From the NCBI RefSeq assembly GCF_002250505.1, contig NZ_NJGY01000001.1, forward strand, positions 982,151 to 1,046,150: a stretch of 64,000 bases of DNA, written 5' to 3'. Of this stretch, positions 52,806 through 62,085 are shown one piece after another. A model generated the notes under the pieces. That model was not told where the DNA came from and made no database searches. It saw only the letters and a program-made list of their open reading frames with translations. The stretch is from Janthinobacterium sp. PC23-8. Lineage in GTDB: Bacteria > Pseudomonadota > Gammaproteobacteria > Burkholderiales > Burkholderiaceae_D. The position numbers and the translations under genes were made by a program. Positions within the stretch are counted from its first letter, which is position 1; each line of letters begins with the position of its first letter.

Positions 52806-53594
52806 TTATTGCGGCCTGTCGGGCAAAGGCGCCGGCGCGGTCGGCACTTCGGTCACGGTATCAGCAATGCCCGAAAGAATCGTCACGGCGACGCGGCGGT
52901 TGCGCGCCCGCCCTTCCGGCGTGTCGTTGTCGGCGACAGGAATATTATCGGCGTGACCGACCGCCGTCAAGCGCCGCGCCTGTACGCCGCTGGCGATAAA
53001 CAGGCGCACCACGGCGCTGGCGCGCGCCGACGACAGCTCCCAGTTCGAAGCAAAGCTGGAGTTGCTGATCGGCTGGATATCGGTGTGGCCTTCCACCTGC
53101 ACACTATGCGTATCGTCGCGCAGCAACACGGCCACCGCGCGCAACGCCTGGTCCGATTCCGCCGTCAGGCCGGCCGCGCCCGGATCGAACAGCACGCTGG
53201 CGTTGATTTCCACACTCACGCCGCGGCTGGTCTGGGTCACGCGCACCTTGCCTTCCTTGACCAATGGCGCCAGGGTCGAGGTCAGGTCCTGCGCCAGGCG
53301 CGTCATGTGTTCGCGTTCGCGGCGGATCGCTTCGGTGCGCCGCTTGAGGGCGGGATTGGGCAAGGCAATCGCCTGCGGCGCCTCCATCTGGATCGGCGGC
53401 GCGCCCTTGTCGAGGCTGAAGGCGGTACCGATGGAATCGGAAAACACGCGGTACTTGCCTTCATTGACCTGCGAGATCGCGTACATCACCACAAAGAAGG
53501 CGAACAGCAAGGTGATGAAATCGGCATAGGAAATCAGCCAGCGGTCCTGATTGTCAGGATCTTCGTCATACTTCCTGCGCGCGCGCCGCATCAT
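52806..53594 (-). CDS. motD: Flagellar stator protein MotD (MotB family)
   Basis: B-type stator subunit that anchors to peptidoglycan and carries the proton-binding aspartate. The 262 residues have a single membrane helix with RWLISYADFITLLFAFFVVMYAIS (Asp25 in SYADF is the ion site). The C-terminal OmpA-like domain has VQVEGHTDIQPI, NWELSSARASAVVRLF and GYG-like GHADNIPVADND-RARNRRVAVTIL. A proline-rich tail follows. The ATG at 53594 begins 13 bp after motC. The pair precedes, in reading order, no further flagellar genes; motC and fliA lie upstream. Confidence 0.9.
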   Translation of the reverse strand: MMRRARRKYDEDPDNQDRWLISYADFITLLFAFFVVMYAISQVNEGKYRVFSDSIGTAFSLDKGAPPIQMEAPQAIALPNPALKRRTEAIRREREHMTRLAQDLTSTLAPLVKEGKVRVTQTSRGVSVEINASVLFDPGAAGLTAESDQALRAVAVLLRDDTHSVQVEGHTDIQPISNSSFASNWELSSARASAVVRLFIASGVQARRLTAVGHADNIPVADNDTPEGRARNRRVAVTILSGIADTVTEVPTAPAPLPDRPQ

Positions 53595-53607
53595 GGTCAA
53601 TGCTCGC

Positions 53608-54354
53608 TCAGTGTTCATGCAACAGGCTGGCCACGCGCTCTTCGATGATGCGCGTATGGTCGCCGGTGGCGATATCGTGGAACACGGCGGCCGTGATTTC
53701 ATACTGCACCACGCGGCGCGAGACGATGGCTTTCAATTTGTTGGCCACCGGCAGGAACAGCAAGTTGGCCAGGCCCACGCCATAGATGGTCGACACGAAC
53801 GCGACGGCAATGCCGCCGCCCAGTTTGCTCGGGTCGCTCAGGTTTTCCATCACATGTATCAGGCCCAGCACGGCGCCCAGGATGCCGATGGTCGGCGCAT
53901 AGCCGGCCGCCGATTCCCAGATTTTCACGGCCTGGCGTTCGGCCAGTTCATAGGCGGAAATTTCCACATCGAGCAGCTGGCGCAGCTTGTCGGGCGCGAT
54001 GCCGTCGACGATCATGCGCAGGCCCTTGGCGTTGAAATGGTCATCCGTGCTTTCCATCATGCGTTCGAGCGCCAGGGTGCCGTCGCGGCGCGCCGTCAGA
54101 CTCCACTGGCCAATGTCGCGGCCCAGCTGCGCACGCGTATCAAGCGGCGGAAAAAATACCCAGCGCAGCATTTCCAGCCCGCGCACAAAGGTGCGCAAGC
54201 GCGTCTGCAGCAGCACCGCGCCAAAGGTGCCGATCACCACGATGGCAAAGGCGGCCGGCTGCAGCAAGGACGCCATCTTGCCGCCTTCGAGCGCCTGGCC
54301 GACCAGCAGGCCCGCCAGCGCCAGCGCCAGCCCGATTACGCTGGACCAGTCCAC
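53608..54354 (-). CDS. motC: Flagellar stator protein MotC (MotA family)
   Basis: A-type stator subunit with four membrane helices. The 248 residues start VDWSSVIGLALALAGLLVGQALEGGKMASLL. They include the cytoplasmic loop with LRRVFFPPLDTRAQ-like LRWVFFPPLDTRAQLG and KGLRMIVDGIAPDKLRQLLD. The proline-bearing helix AGYAPTIGILGAVLGLIHVMENLSDPSKLG is the gate region. The GTG start at 54354 overlaps fliA by 19 bp. Together with motD it forms a MotCD-type stator; MotAB genes are not in this window. Confidence 0.92.
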   Translation of the reverse strand: MDWSSVIGLALALAGLLVGQALEGGKMASLLQPAAFAIVVIGTFGAVLLQTRLRTFVRGLEMLRWVFFPPLDTRAQLGRDIGQWSLTARRDGTLALERMMESTDDHFNAKGLRMIVDGIAPDKLRQLLDVEISAYELAERQAVKIWESAAGYAPTIGILGAVLGLIHVMENLSDPSKLGGGIAVAFVSTIYGVGLANLLFLPVANKLKAIVSRRVVQYEITAAVFHDIATGDHTRIIEERVASLLHEH

Positions 54355-55067
54355 GCCTGCTCCCTCAAGGTTGCGCGCAGGCGCGCCACGGCCTGGGTGT
54401 GGAGCTGCGACACGCGCGACTCGGACACGCCCATTACCGCGCCGATCTCTTTCAGGTTCAGCTCTTCCTCGTAGTACAAGCTCATCAATATCTTTTCGCG
54501 CGGCGGCAGCGCATCGATGGCGTCGATCACGGACTGCCGGAAATCGGTGTCGAGCAGCGAGCGCAACGGGTCGCTGTCCTCGTCCACGCAATGGCGGTCG
54601 AGGAAGCTGTCATTGCCGTCCGGGTCGTGGAAGTCTTCGTAGTAGACCAACTGGTGGCCGCCGCCCTCGCCCAGCATTTCCTGGTAATCGACGAGCGAGA
54701 TCTTGAGCAGCTTGGCCACCTCCGATTCGGACGGCGGATGGCCGAGGCGCTGCTGCAGGGTGCTCATCGCCTCTTCGATCTTGCGCATGTTCTGGCGCAT
54801 GCTGCGCGGCAGCCAGTCGCTGGTGCGCAATTCGTCCAGCATGGCGCCGCGGATACGCAGCACGGCATAGGTTTCGAACTGCGCGCCATGCGTCTCTTCA
54901 TAGCGGGTGATGGCATCGAGCAGGCCAATCATGCCGGCCTGGATCAGGTCGTCGACCTCGACCGAAGGCGGCAACTTGGCCTTCATGTGGTGCGCCAGGC
55001 GCTTTACCAGCGGAATATGCTCCGTCAGCAAATGATCCTTGTTCGATTTCCCTTTGACCGTGTACAT
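54336..55067 (-). CDS. fliA: Flagellar sigma-28 factor FliA
   Basis: Sigma factor for late flagellar genes. The 243 residues contain sigma region 2 (HIPLVKRLAHHMKAKLPPSVEVDDLIQAGMIGLLDAI and ETYAVLRIRGAMLDELR), region 3 (LGHPPSESEVAKLL) and region 4 (ALPPREKILMSLYYEEELNLKEIGAVMGVSESRVSQLHTQAV). The length is standard. It lies between flhG and motC. Its own product would act on the promoters at flgM, fliD, flgK and the flagellins listed here. Confidence 0.96.
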   Translation of the reverse strand: MYTVKGKSNKDHLLTEHIPLVKRLAHHMKAKLPPSVEVDDLIQAGMIGLLDAITRYEETHGAQFETYAVLRIRGAMLDELRTSDWLPRSMRQNMRKIEEAMSTLQQRLGHPPSESEVAKLLKISLVDYQEMLGEGGGHQLVYYEDFHDPDGNDSFLDRHCVDEDSDPLRSLLDTDFRQSVIDAIDALPPREKILMSLYYEEELNLKEIGAVMGVSESRVSQLHTQAVARLRATLREQAWTGPA

Positions 55068-55108
55068 AGGCTACTTATTATTATCGTGTGAGGGGTGCTG
55101 CAACATCA

Positions 55109-55981
55109 TCAGGCGCTGAAATGGTGCGGGCTCCCCGTCTGGTACAAGGTGGTGCCCAGCACCGGCGCCGCCGAGCGGGCCAGCCTTTCAGCCAGTCCGC
55201 GAAACGCCACCGATGCGCCAGCGAGCGGAAACGCATCGATCACACTGCGGCCAAGCCGCGCCGCGCGATGCAGGTATTCGTCGGCCGGAACCGAGCCCAT
55301 CGACGTCAGTTTCACGGCCAGGTAGCGGCTTGCCGCTTGTGCCATATTATCGTATACCACTTTTGCTTCCGTTTCGGAAGCGCCAGTGACGAGAATGCCG
55401 AAAGGACGACGGCCCAGTTCCTGGTTCAGGCGCTTGATCAGGCAGTAGGCAGCCTTGATCGACGTGGCGCTGGTCGAGACCTGCACCACGATATCGGCGC
55501 TGGCCATCATCGGTACCGGGAAGCAGGCGCCACCCTGCCCGGCCATGCTCATGTCGCCATCGACCAGCACGATGCCGGCCTGACGCGCCATCACTTCAAA
55601 AGTCTTGGCCAGGCGCCGCGCTTCGTCCTCGCTGGCATAACCGGGGCCATCCATCAAGTGGTCGCGCGCGCCCAGGCTGGCCACGCCGAAGCCTTGCGGC
55701 ACCTGGTGGATCACCTGGTTCAGGCCGCACTGCTGGCGCGCCACGTCGAGCAGGCTGGCGCCATGCGCCAGGCCCAGCCGCGAAGCGACGCCGTCGCCGC
55801 TGGTGCTGGCGTCGAGCAGCAGCACTTCATTGCCCGCATGGACCAGGGACGCGCCGAGGTTGACCATCATCGCGCCCTTGTCGTCCTGCGGCGTGGCCGA
55901 CAGGAACGTCAGTACGCGCGGCTGCACGCCGGCAAGCATGCGGCGCAAGCCTTCGGCCTGGTCGAAATCAAAATTAGCCAC
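55109..55981 (-). CDS. flhG: FlhG/FleN-like MinD-family protein lacking the P-loop
   Basis: Regulator of flagellar number, antagonist of FlhF. The 290 residues begin with FDQAEGLRRMLAG, the FlhG DQAxxLR segment. The ATPase fold should start with the deviant Walker A KGGxGKT but here reads FLSATPQDDKGAMMVNLGASL (residues about 26-46), without the glycines and lysine-threonine pair. The following LLLDAS and IVLVDGDMS resemble the later ATPase strands. It overlaps flhF by 8 bp. The ATPase is probably inactive or altered, which is inference. Confidence 0.88.
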   Translation of the reverse strand: MANFDFDQAEGLRRMLAGVQPRVLTFLSATPQDDKGAMMVNLGASLVHAGNEVLLLDASTSGDGVASRLGLAHGASLLDVARQQCGLNQVIHQVPQGFGVASLGARDHLMDGPGYASEDEARRLAKTFEVMARQAGIVLVDGDMSMAGQGGACFPVPMMASADIVVQVSTSATSIKAAYCLIKRLNQELGRRPFGILVTGASETEAKVVYDNMAQAASRYLAVKLTSMGSVPADEYLHRAARLGRSVIDAFPLAGASVAFRGLAERLARSAAPVLGTTLYQTGSPHHFSA

Positions 55982-57278
55982 CGTGCACCCCGCGCGCTTC
56001 GTTGTTGCGGCTGGCGGCCTGGGCCATCAGCAGCGGCAGTTCGTCGTCCGAAAACTGGGTCGCCGCGCTATCGCGCTTGAGCTTGAAAGCGCGGTCGATC
56101 AGGTAGCCGCGGTCAGCCAGGTATAAATCTTCCGGCACCCGCTGGCCATTCGACACATAAAACAGATTGAGTTTCTGGCGGATCACCACGTCGAGCACAT
56201 TGCCGATCGAGGCCGCTTCATCGAGCTTGGTCATGATGCAGCCGGCCAGGCCGCTGCCCTGGTAGGCACGCACCACTTCGTTGAGGGTTTCCTGGGTCGC
56301 GGTGGAGTTCAGGCACAGCAGGCGCTTGACGTCGGCGCCGGCGCCCGACAGCATCGCCACCTGCTCCGTCACCATCTGGTCGCGCTGGCTGACGCCGACC
56401 GTGTCGATCAGCACCGTATGCTTGTTCTTGAGTTCCTTCAGGGCGATGCGCAGGTCGGCCTCGTCCTTGACCGAATGCACCATCACGCCGAGGATCTTGC
56501 CGTAGATGCGCAACTGCTCGTGGGCGCCGATACGATAGGCGTCGGTAGTAATCAGGGCCAGCTTTTCCGGGCCGTGGCGCATCACGCAGCGCGCGGCCAG
56601 CTTGGCGGTGCTGGTGGTCTTGCCCACGCCCGTCGGGCCGACCAGGGCGAACACGCCGCCTTGTTCGAGCATCGCGTCTTCGTTGGCCATGGTGTTGAGG
56701 TTGCGGCTGAGCACGGTCTTGATCCAGCGCAGGCTTTGCGCACCATCGAGGCCGGCCGGCAGCTTGTCGATCAGGTAGCGCGCCAGGCTGGCCGAAAAAC
56801 CGGCCGCCAGCATTTCGCGCAGCACCACGGCTTTTTGCGGCTCGCGCTGCTGGGTGGCGCCCCAGGAAATTTCGGCCAGCTGGGTTTCCATCATGCCGCG
56901 CATGGCGCGGATTTCATTCATCATGCCGTCGATATCGGCCGTGGCGTGCTTTTTCACATGCGCCAGCGCGCTGGTCATCATCTGCTGCATGCGCGCCAGG
57001 TCCAGGCCTTCGGCAGGCGCCGGCGCAGGACGGGGAGCCGGCGCGGACGGGCGCTGCGGCACGGCAAACTGGGTCTGCAACTGCGGGCGCGGCTGCGACA
57101 TTTCCGAGGCGGCCGGCGGCGAAGCGAGCGAGGCGGCATCGTCATTGGCCAGCGCGAGGATTTCCACCACGCCATCGCCCTGGCGATTCGACAGGATCAC
57201 GGCGTCCGGGCCGAGCGCTTCACGCACCTTGCGCAGCGCATCGCGCGAGGTCGGCGCGGTAAATTTTTTCACATTCAT
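55974..57278 (-). CDS. flhF: Flagellar biosynthesis GTPase FlhF
   Basis: SRP-family GTPase that fixes the place of flagellar assembly at the pole. The 434 residues start MNVKKFTAPTSRDALRKVREALGPDAVILSNRQ (FlhF N-terminal basic part). They contain the P-loop GPTGVGKTTSTAKLA, the G3 motif IDTVGVSQRDQ and the later TKLDEAASIGNVLDV. The ATG at 57278 was chosen; the frame runs upstream without family similarity. It lies between flhA and flhG. The middle linker (about 75-130) is Pro/Ala-rich. Confidence 0.95.
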   Translation of the reverse strand: MNVKKFTAPTSRDALRKVREALGPDAVILSNRQGDGVVEILALANDDAASLASPPAASEMSQPRPQLQTQFAVPQRPSAPAPRPAPAPAEGLDLARMQQMMTSALAHVKKHATADIDGMMNEIRAMRGMMETQLAEISWGATQQREPQKAVVLREMLAAGFSASLARYLIDKLPAGLDGAQSLRWIKTVLSRNLNTMANEDAMLEQGGVFALVGPTGVGKTTSTAKLAARCVMRHGPEKLALITTDAYRIGAHEQLRIYGKILGVMVHSVKDEADLRIALKELKNKHTVLIDTVGVSQRDQMVTEQVAMLSGAGADVKRLLCLNSTATQETLNEVVRAYQGSGLAGCIMTKLDEAASIGNVLDVVIRQKLNLFYVSNGQRVPEDLYLADRGYLIDRAFKLKRDSAATQFSDDELPLLMAQAASRNNEARGVHGG

Positions 57279-57581
57279 GACCACACTCCCATGGCTGGCT
57301 TGGCGTGTTCCTGGCTGAACTGTGTGACCATCTTCGACTCCTGTTGCGTGAGCGATGCCTCCCAGATGGGACACGGATCACTCGGACAGCCTCCATTATT
57401 GGGGATGCGCCAAAGAAATGATAGAAGGAACAGAACCGGAAATGGGCCGTATTTCAATTTGCCGTCAGGAAATTGGCTAATTCACCCCAAAAGCAAGGGC
57501 TGGGCTCAGACACGCTCGCCTGCCTGTGCAAGCCTCTGCGTTCGCGGCATTAGGGTCTGACCCCGGTATTAACTTTGCCAA
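57279..57581. other. Gap between flhA and flhF
   Basis: About 300 bp with no gene. The flhF half is AT-moderate leader. The flhA half contains an inverted pair at 57501-57564. No terminator with a T run is recognised, so flhF may be read from flhA or from a promoter here. Confidence 0.4.
57501..57564. repeat. Inverted pair GGGCTCAGAC / GTCTGACCCC
   Basis: GGGCTCAGAC (57502-57511) and GTCTGACCCC (57555-57564) are reverse complements except for one base, with 43 bases between. Sequences of the form GGGTCTGACCCC recur as REP-type ends in betaproteobacteria, from general memory. Confidence 0.45.
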
Positions 57582-59678
57582 CTATTGCGCGCCAACCAGG
57601 CTGGTGACGCGAATGGTCTTGGTTTCCGGCACTTCCGCATGCGACAGCACTTTCAGTTGCGGCAAGGCGCGGCGCAGGAAGCGCGACAGCAGCGCGCGCA
57701 GCGGCGCCGGCACCAGCAGCACCGGCGTCAAACCCATCGCTTCCTGCTGCTGCGCGGCCAGGCCGGCCTGGTGGGCAATGGTGTCGGCCAGGCCTGGCTC
57801 GATGCCGGCGCCGTCGCCGCCAGCGCCCATGGCCTGCATCAGCAGGCGTTCCAGGCGGTTGTCCAGCGTCATTACCGACAATTCGGCGGCGCCCGGGAAC
57901 AACTGCTGCACGATGGCCCGGCCCAGCGACACGCGCACCAGGGCGGTCAGGTCGGTCGGGTCCTGCGTGTGCACCGTGTGCTCGGCCAGGGTTTCGATAA
58001 TCGTGCGCATGTCGCGGATATGCACGCCTTCCATCAACAGGTTCTGCAGCACTTTTTGCAGGGTCGACAGCGACAGCATCTTCGGCACCAGGTCTTCCAC
58101 CAGGCGCGGCGCATCCTTGCCCAGGTGGTCGAGCAGCGATTGCACTTCGGCGCGGCCGAGCAATTCGGAAGCATGCGAGGTGATCAGGTGATTCAGGTGG
58201 GTCGCCACCACGGTGCCCGCGTCGACCACCGTATAGCCCATCGATTGGGCCTGGTCGCGCAGGGCGCCGTCGATCCAGGTGGCCGGCAGGCCGAAAGCCG
58301 GGTCGGTGGTCGCCACGCCGGGCAGGCTGCCGCTGGCCATGCCGGGATTGATCGCCAGGAACTGGCCATTGAAGGCTTCGCCCACGCCCACTTCCACGCC
58401 CTTGAGCGTGATGCGGTAGGCGGAAGGCTTCAGTTCCAGGTTGTCGCGGATATGCACGGGCGGCGCAAGAAAGCCGACTTCCTGGGCGAATTTCTTGCGG
58501 ATGCCTTTGATACGCTTGAGCAATTCGCCGCCCTGCGACTTGTCGACCAGCGGGATCAGGCGGTAGCCCACTTCGAGGCCCAGGGTGTCGACCGGCATGA
58601 TGTCCTGCCAGCTCGCTTCTTCCTGTTCCGGCGCCACGGTGGCCTGTGGCGCCTCGGCCGGCGCTTGCGCGTCGGCTTTCTTCTTCTGCGCCGCCTTGGT
58701 GATCATATAGGCCGAGCCACCGAGGGCGCCGGCCAGCAGCAGGAACACCATGTTCGGCATGCCGGGTATCAGACCCATGCCGCCGATAATGCCGGCGGTG
58801 ATATACAGCACTTGTGGCTTGGCAAACAGCTGGCCCACCAGCTGGGTGCCGATGTCCTGGTCGCTGGCCACGCGCGAGACGACGATACCGGCCGCGGTGG
58901 AAATGATCAGCGATGGAATCTGCGCCACCAGGCCGTCACCGATGGCCAGCAAGGTGTAGTTCTTCAGCGCGTCGGCAAAGCCCATGTCATGCTGGATCAG
59001 GCCGACCAGCAGGCCGCCGACAATATTGATCACGGTGACCATGATGCCGGCAACGGCGTCGCCGCGCACGTATTTGCTGGCGCCGTCCATGGCGCCGTAG
59101 AATTCCGCTTCCTGCGCCACTTCCGTGCGGCGGCGGCGCGCTTCGTCCTCGACGATCAGGCCGGCGTTCAGGTCGGCGTCGATCGCCATCTGTTTGCCGG
59201 GCATGGCGTCGAGGGCAAAGCGGGCGCCCACTTCGGCGATACGGCCGGCGCCCTTGGTGACGACGGTAAAGTTAATGATGGTCAGGATGATAAACACCAC
59301 GATACCGACCGTATAGTTGCCACCAATCAGGAAGTGGCCGAAGGCCTCGATCACTTTACCGGCCGCGTCCGCCCCTGTATGGCCTTCGGTCAGCACCACG
59401 CGCGTCGACGCCACGTTCAGCGACAGGCGCAGCATGGTCGACACCAGCAGAATCGTCGGGAAAGCCATGAAGTCGAGCGGCTTGACGGTATACAAGGCCG
59501 TCAGCAGCACGATGATGGACAGCGCGATATTGAAGCTGAAAAAGATATCGAGGATAAACGCCGGCAACGGCAGCACCATCATCGACAACAGCATGATGAT
59601 GATGATCGGCGCGGCCATGCCCTTGCTGGCATTGCCGTTCATGCCGCTCAGCCAGGCTGGCATTCTCAAGCCGTTCAT
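57582..59678 (-). CDS. flhA: Flagellar export gate protein FlhA
   Basis: Largest export gate subunit, nonameric, with the substrate-docking cytoplasmic domain. The 698 residues have eight N-terminal membrane helices (about 20-315). These include the FHIPEP-region motif TKGAGRIAEVGARFALDAMPGKQMAID. The cytoplasmic domain has IMPVDTLGLEVGYRLIPLVD and later YTVVDAGTVVATHLNHLI. A Lys/Ala/Pro/Glu linker (about 325-360) joins the parts. It overlaps flhB by four bases (ATGA), so they are coupled. Confidence 0.97.
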   Translation of the reverse strand: MNGLRMPAWLSGMNGNASKGMAAPIIIIMLLSMMVLPLPAFILDIFFSFNIALSIIVLLTALYTVKPLDFMAFPTILLVSTMLRLSLNVASTRVVLTEGHTGADAAGKVIEAFGHFLIGGNYTVGIVVFIILTIINFTVVTKGAGRIAEVGARFALDAMPGKQMAIDADLNAGLIVEDEARRRRTEVAQEAEFYGAMDGASKYVRGDAVAGIMVTVINIVGGLLVGLIQHDMGFADALKNYTLLAIGDGLVAQIPSLIISTAAGIVVSRVASDQDIGTQLVGQLFAKPQVLYITAGIIGGMGLIPGMPNMVFLLLAGALGGSAYMITKAAQKKKADAQAPAEAPQATVAPEQEEASWQDIMPVDTLGLEVGYRLIPLVDKSQGGELLKRIKGIRKKFAQEVGFLAPPVHIRDNLELKPSAYRITLKGVEVGVGEAFNGQFLAINPGMASGSLPGVATTDPAFGLPATWIDGALRDQAQSMGYTVVDAGTVVATHLNHLITSHASELLGRAEVQSLLDHLGKDAPRLVEDLVPKMLSLSTLQKVLQNLLMEGVHIRDMRTIIETLAEHTVHTQDPTDLTALVRVSLGRAIVQQLFPGAAELSVMTLDNRLERLLMQAMGAGGDGAGIEPGLADTIAHQAGLAAQQQEAMGLTPVLLVPAPLRALLSRFLRRALPQLKVLSHAEVPETKTIRVTSLVGAQ

Positions 59679-60868
59679 GGTGTACTTCCTTTATTGTTCT
59701 TGTCCGCGTCTGGCGCGGGCTTGATCTGCGAAGCGGGGTGGTGCGGATCGAGTTCGGGTGGCACGTCGAGCTTTTTCGGTTTGTCCGGGCGCTGGCCCTG
59801 GCCCTTGCCATAGCTGCGCAACTGGAACACATAGGCCAGCACTTCGGCCACCGCGCCATACAGCGCTTCGGGAATCTCGTCGCCGATCTCGGTGTGCTTG
59901 TACAGCGCACGGGCCAGGGCCGGCGCCTCCAGGATGGCGACCTTGTGTTCGCCAGCCAGTTCGCGGATCTTCGCCGCCACCTCATCGGCGCCCTTGGCCA
60001 CCACCTGCGGCGCGCCGCGCGAGTTCTCGCCGTATTTCAGCGCCACCGCATAGTGCGTCGGATTGGTCACCACCACGTCGGCGGTCGGCACATCGGCCAT
60101 CATGCGGCGCTTCGACATCTCGTGCTGCAACTGGCGGATCTTCTGCTTGACCTGCGGATTGCCGTCCGATTCCTTGGCTTCCTGCTTGACTTCCTGCAGG
60201 GTCATTTTCATCTTGTTGGCGTAATGCCACATCTGGTACGGGCCGTCGATGGCAGCGATCAGGCCCAGCGCGCCGACGATAAACAGAAACGCGCTGATCA
60301 ACAGGCTGATCATGTGAGCCGAGCCGGCGCGCAGCGCTTCGACCGACAGGCCCAGCACGGCATCCTTGTGATGCTGCATCACCAGCCAGGCGACAAACCC
60401 GACCACCAGGGTCTTGGCCAGCGCCTTGAGCAATTCGACCAGGGCGTTCTTCGACACCATGTTGCCCAGGCCGCGTATCGGGTTGAGCTTGCCGAAATTG
60501 GGCGTAAATGCTTTTGAGCTGAACAGCCAGCCGCCAACGAGCAGCGGCGAGGCCAGCGCCACCACCATGATCGCCACCGCATACGGCAGACACGTCAGCA
60601 GCACGGAAGTCACATCGTTGGCGACGCGCAAAATCATCAGGTTCGGATTGAGGATCTGTTCCCGGTCCAGTGTCAGGCCGGACACCATCACGGCCGTCAG
60701 CCGGCGCACGATGGCGTCGCCGGCAAACCACAGGCAGCAACCCGACGCCATCAGCACCGTGAACGTCGCCACTTCGCGCGATCGCGGAACGTCGCCTTCC
60801 TCACGCGCCTGCTCGAGGCGCTTCGGTGACGCCGATTCGGTCTTTTCTGCGTCGCTGTCGTCCGACAT
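59675..60868 (-). CDS. flhB: Flagellar export switch protein FlhB
   Basis: Export gate protein whose self-cleavage switches substrate class. The 397 residues have a charged N-terminus (EKTESASPKRLEQAREEGDVPRSREV) and four membrane helices (about 35-210). The intact cleavage site NPTH is at 269-272, followed by YAVALKYGENSRGAPQVVAKGAD. The last 50 residues are a Lys/Pro/Asp-rich tail. The ATG at 60868 follows GGAG by 7 bases. It heads the flhB-flhA unit. Compare the stand-alone C-domain gene at 20582-20911. Confidence 0.96.
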   Translation of the reverse strand: MSDDSDAEKTESASPKRLEQAREEGDVPRSREVATFTVLMASGCCLWFAGDAIVRRLTAVMVSGLTLDREQILNPNLMILRVANDVTSVLLTCLPYAVAIMVVALASPLLVGGWLFSSKAFTPNFGKLNPIRGLGNMVSKNALVELLKALAKTLVVGFVAWLVMQHHKDAVLGLSVEALRAGSAHMISLLISAFLFIVGALGLIAAIDGPYQMWHYANKMKMTLQEVKQEAKESDGNPQVKQKIRQLQHEMSKRRMMADVPTADVVVTNPTHYAVALKYGENSRGAPQVVAKGADEVAAKIRELAGEHKVAILEAPALARALYKHTEIGDEIPEALYGAVAEVLAYVFQLRSYGKGQGQRPDKPKKLDVPPELDPHHPASQIKPAPDADKNNKGSTP

Positions 60869-60964
60869 CAATCAACTCCGGTGAAGTCCTGCGGCCGGCA
60901 CTGGCGCATGATGGACTGAACAAGCCGTATTATTGCCGTTCGCACAGGATGTCCATGCAGCGAA

Positions 60965-60983
60965 CAGGGGCATAAATCCCCTG
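60965..60983. repeat. Hairpin between the FAH-family gene and flhB
   Basis: CAGGGG (60965-60970) and CCCCTG (60978-60983) pair around CATAAAT. No T run lies on either side, so it is a weak terminator candidate or a leader structure upstream of flhB. Confidence 0.4.
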
Positions 60984-61007
60984 CATTTCGAGTTGCCGAT
61001 AGAAAAC

Positions 61008-62006
61008 TCAACGCGCGCGCCGGGTGTCGGCCTGTTTCAGCGCCTGTTCGATGGCGCCAAACAGCGATTTGCCGTCGTCTCCCAGCATGTCGATGCGCAC
61101 CGTGTCGCCGAACAACATGTAGGGCGTGCTGATAACGCCATCGGCATGCAATTCCTGGCATCGTCGCTCAACGATGCTGGAAAAGCCTTTTTTGACTTCC
61201 TTGTTGGCGACACCGCCGGCGCTGAGCACGCTGCCGGCGCGGGCCGGACGCGTCTGGCACAGGTGGGCCAGCAATTGCGGATAATTGAAGGCCATGTCGG
61301 CGCCGGCGTGCGGCTGTCCCGTCAACTTGCCGTTCAGGCTGCAGCGTATCGGCAAATGCACCTTGCCGCCACGCCAGGCATCACCGAGCTCGTCCGGCGT
61401 AATCGCCACCGGCGAACAGGCCATGGCCGGTTTGGCTTGCACCAGTCCATAGCCGCTGGCCTGTTCCGCCGGCTGCAGGTTGCGCAAGCTGATGTCGTTG
61501 ACCAGCATCAGCAGCTTGATGTTCAGGTGCGCCTGGTCGGCCGTCGCGCCCAGCGCCACGTCGTCGGTGATGACGGCCACCCCCGCTTCGTAGTCGATGC
61601 CCCACTGTTCGTAGGCCAGTTCGATCGCATCCTGGGCACCCAGGAACGTGTCGCTGGCGCCCTGGACCAGGCGGGGTGCCTCGCGCAGGTCGCCGGGGAT
61701 GTCCTGGCCGGCCGCCTTGCAGGCGCGCTCGATCCGCTGCAAATAGGCCGCACCCGCCACCCGCTGGCTGCTGCGCGGCAAGGGCGCCATGCAGTTGGCC
61801 GGGTCGAAGTCGAACGCGCGGTGGCCGCGGCCGCTGTTGATGGTCTGGTACAGCAGGTCGAGCTGGGGCGCGATAAAGGTCCAGTCGTCGAGCGCTTTTT
61901 GCAAGGTCGGTGCGATGCCATCGGCCAGGTGCGCCGTTTTCAGGTCGCGCGAAACGACAGCCAGCTGGCCATCGCGCGTGCCGTCCTTCAGTGTTGCTAA
62001 TTTCAT
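61008..62006 (-). CDS. Fumarylacetoacetate hydrolase family protein
   Basis: 332-residue FAH-fold enzyme; members cleave C-C bonds of beta-diketo acids or decarboxylate. Seen: MKLATLKDGTRDGQLAVVSRDL at the N-terminus. The metal-ligand region contains EQWGIDYEAGVAVITDDV (the E and D are candidate ligands), with NDISLRNLQPAE next. QAKPAMACSPVAITPDELG and GKLTGQPHAGADM follow the usual order. The substrate is not determined; fumarylacetoacetase itself in tyrosine breakdown is possible but not shown by neighbours. It stands alone on the minus strand. Confidence 0.88.
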   Translation of the reverse strand: MKLATLKDGTRDGQLAVVSRDLKTAHLADGIAPTLQKALDDWTFIAPQLDLLYQTINSGRGHRAFDFDPANCMAPLPRSSQRVAGAAYLQRIERACKAAGQDIPGDLREAPRLVQGASDTFLGAQDAIELAYEQWGIDYEAGVAVITDDVALGATADQAHLNIKLLMLVNDISLRNLQPAEQASGYGLVQAKPAMACSPVAITPDELGDAWRGGKVHLPIRCSLNGKLTGQPHAGADMAFNYPQLLAHLCQTRPARAGSVLSAGGVANKEVKKGFSSIVERRCQELHADGVISTPYMLFGDTVRIDMLGDDGKSLFGAIEQALKQADTRRAR

Positions 62007-62085
62007 GTAAGGAAAACTTTGTCAGATACGGGCAAAAGACGCCCAACAGCCGGGCACACCCGGCTTTGCGGCGCATCAGGGTGGC

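Noticed and set aside
57585..59813. A 742-codon open frame opposite flhA
   Set aside because: flhA on the minus strand has all family motifs. This frame lacks a ribosome-binding site and is His/Arg/Gln-biased, as expected for a shadow.
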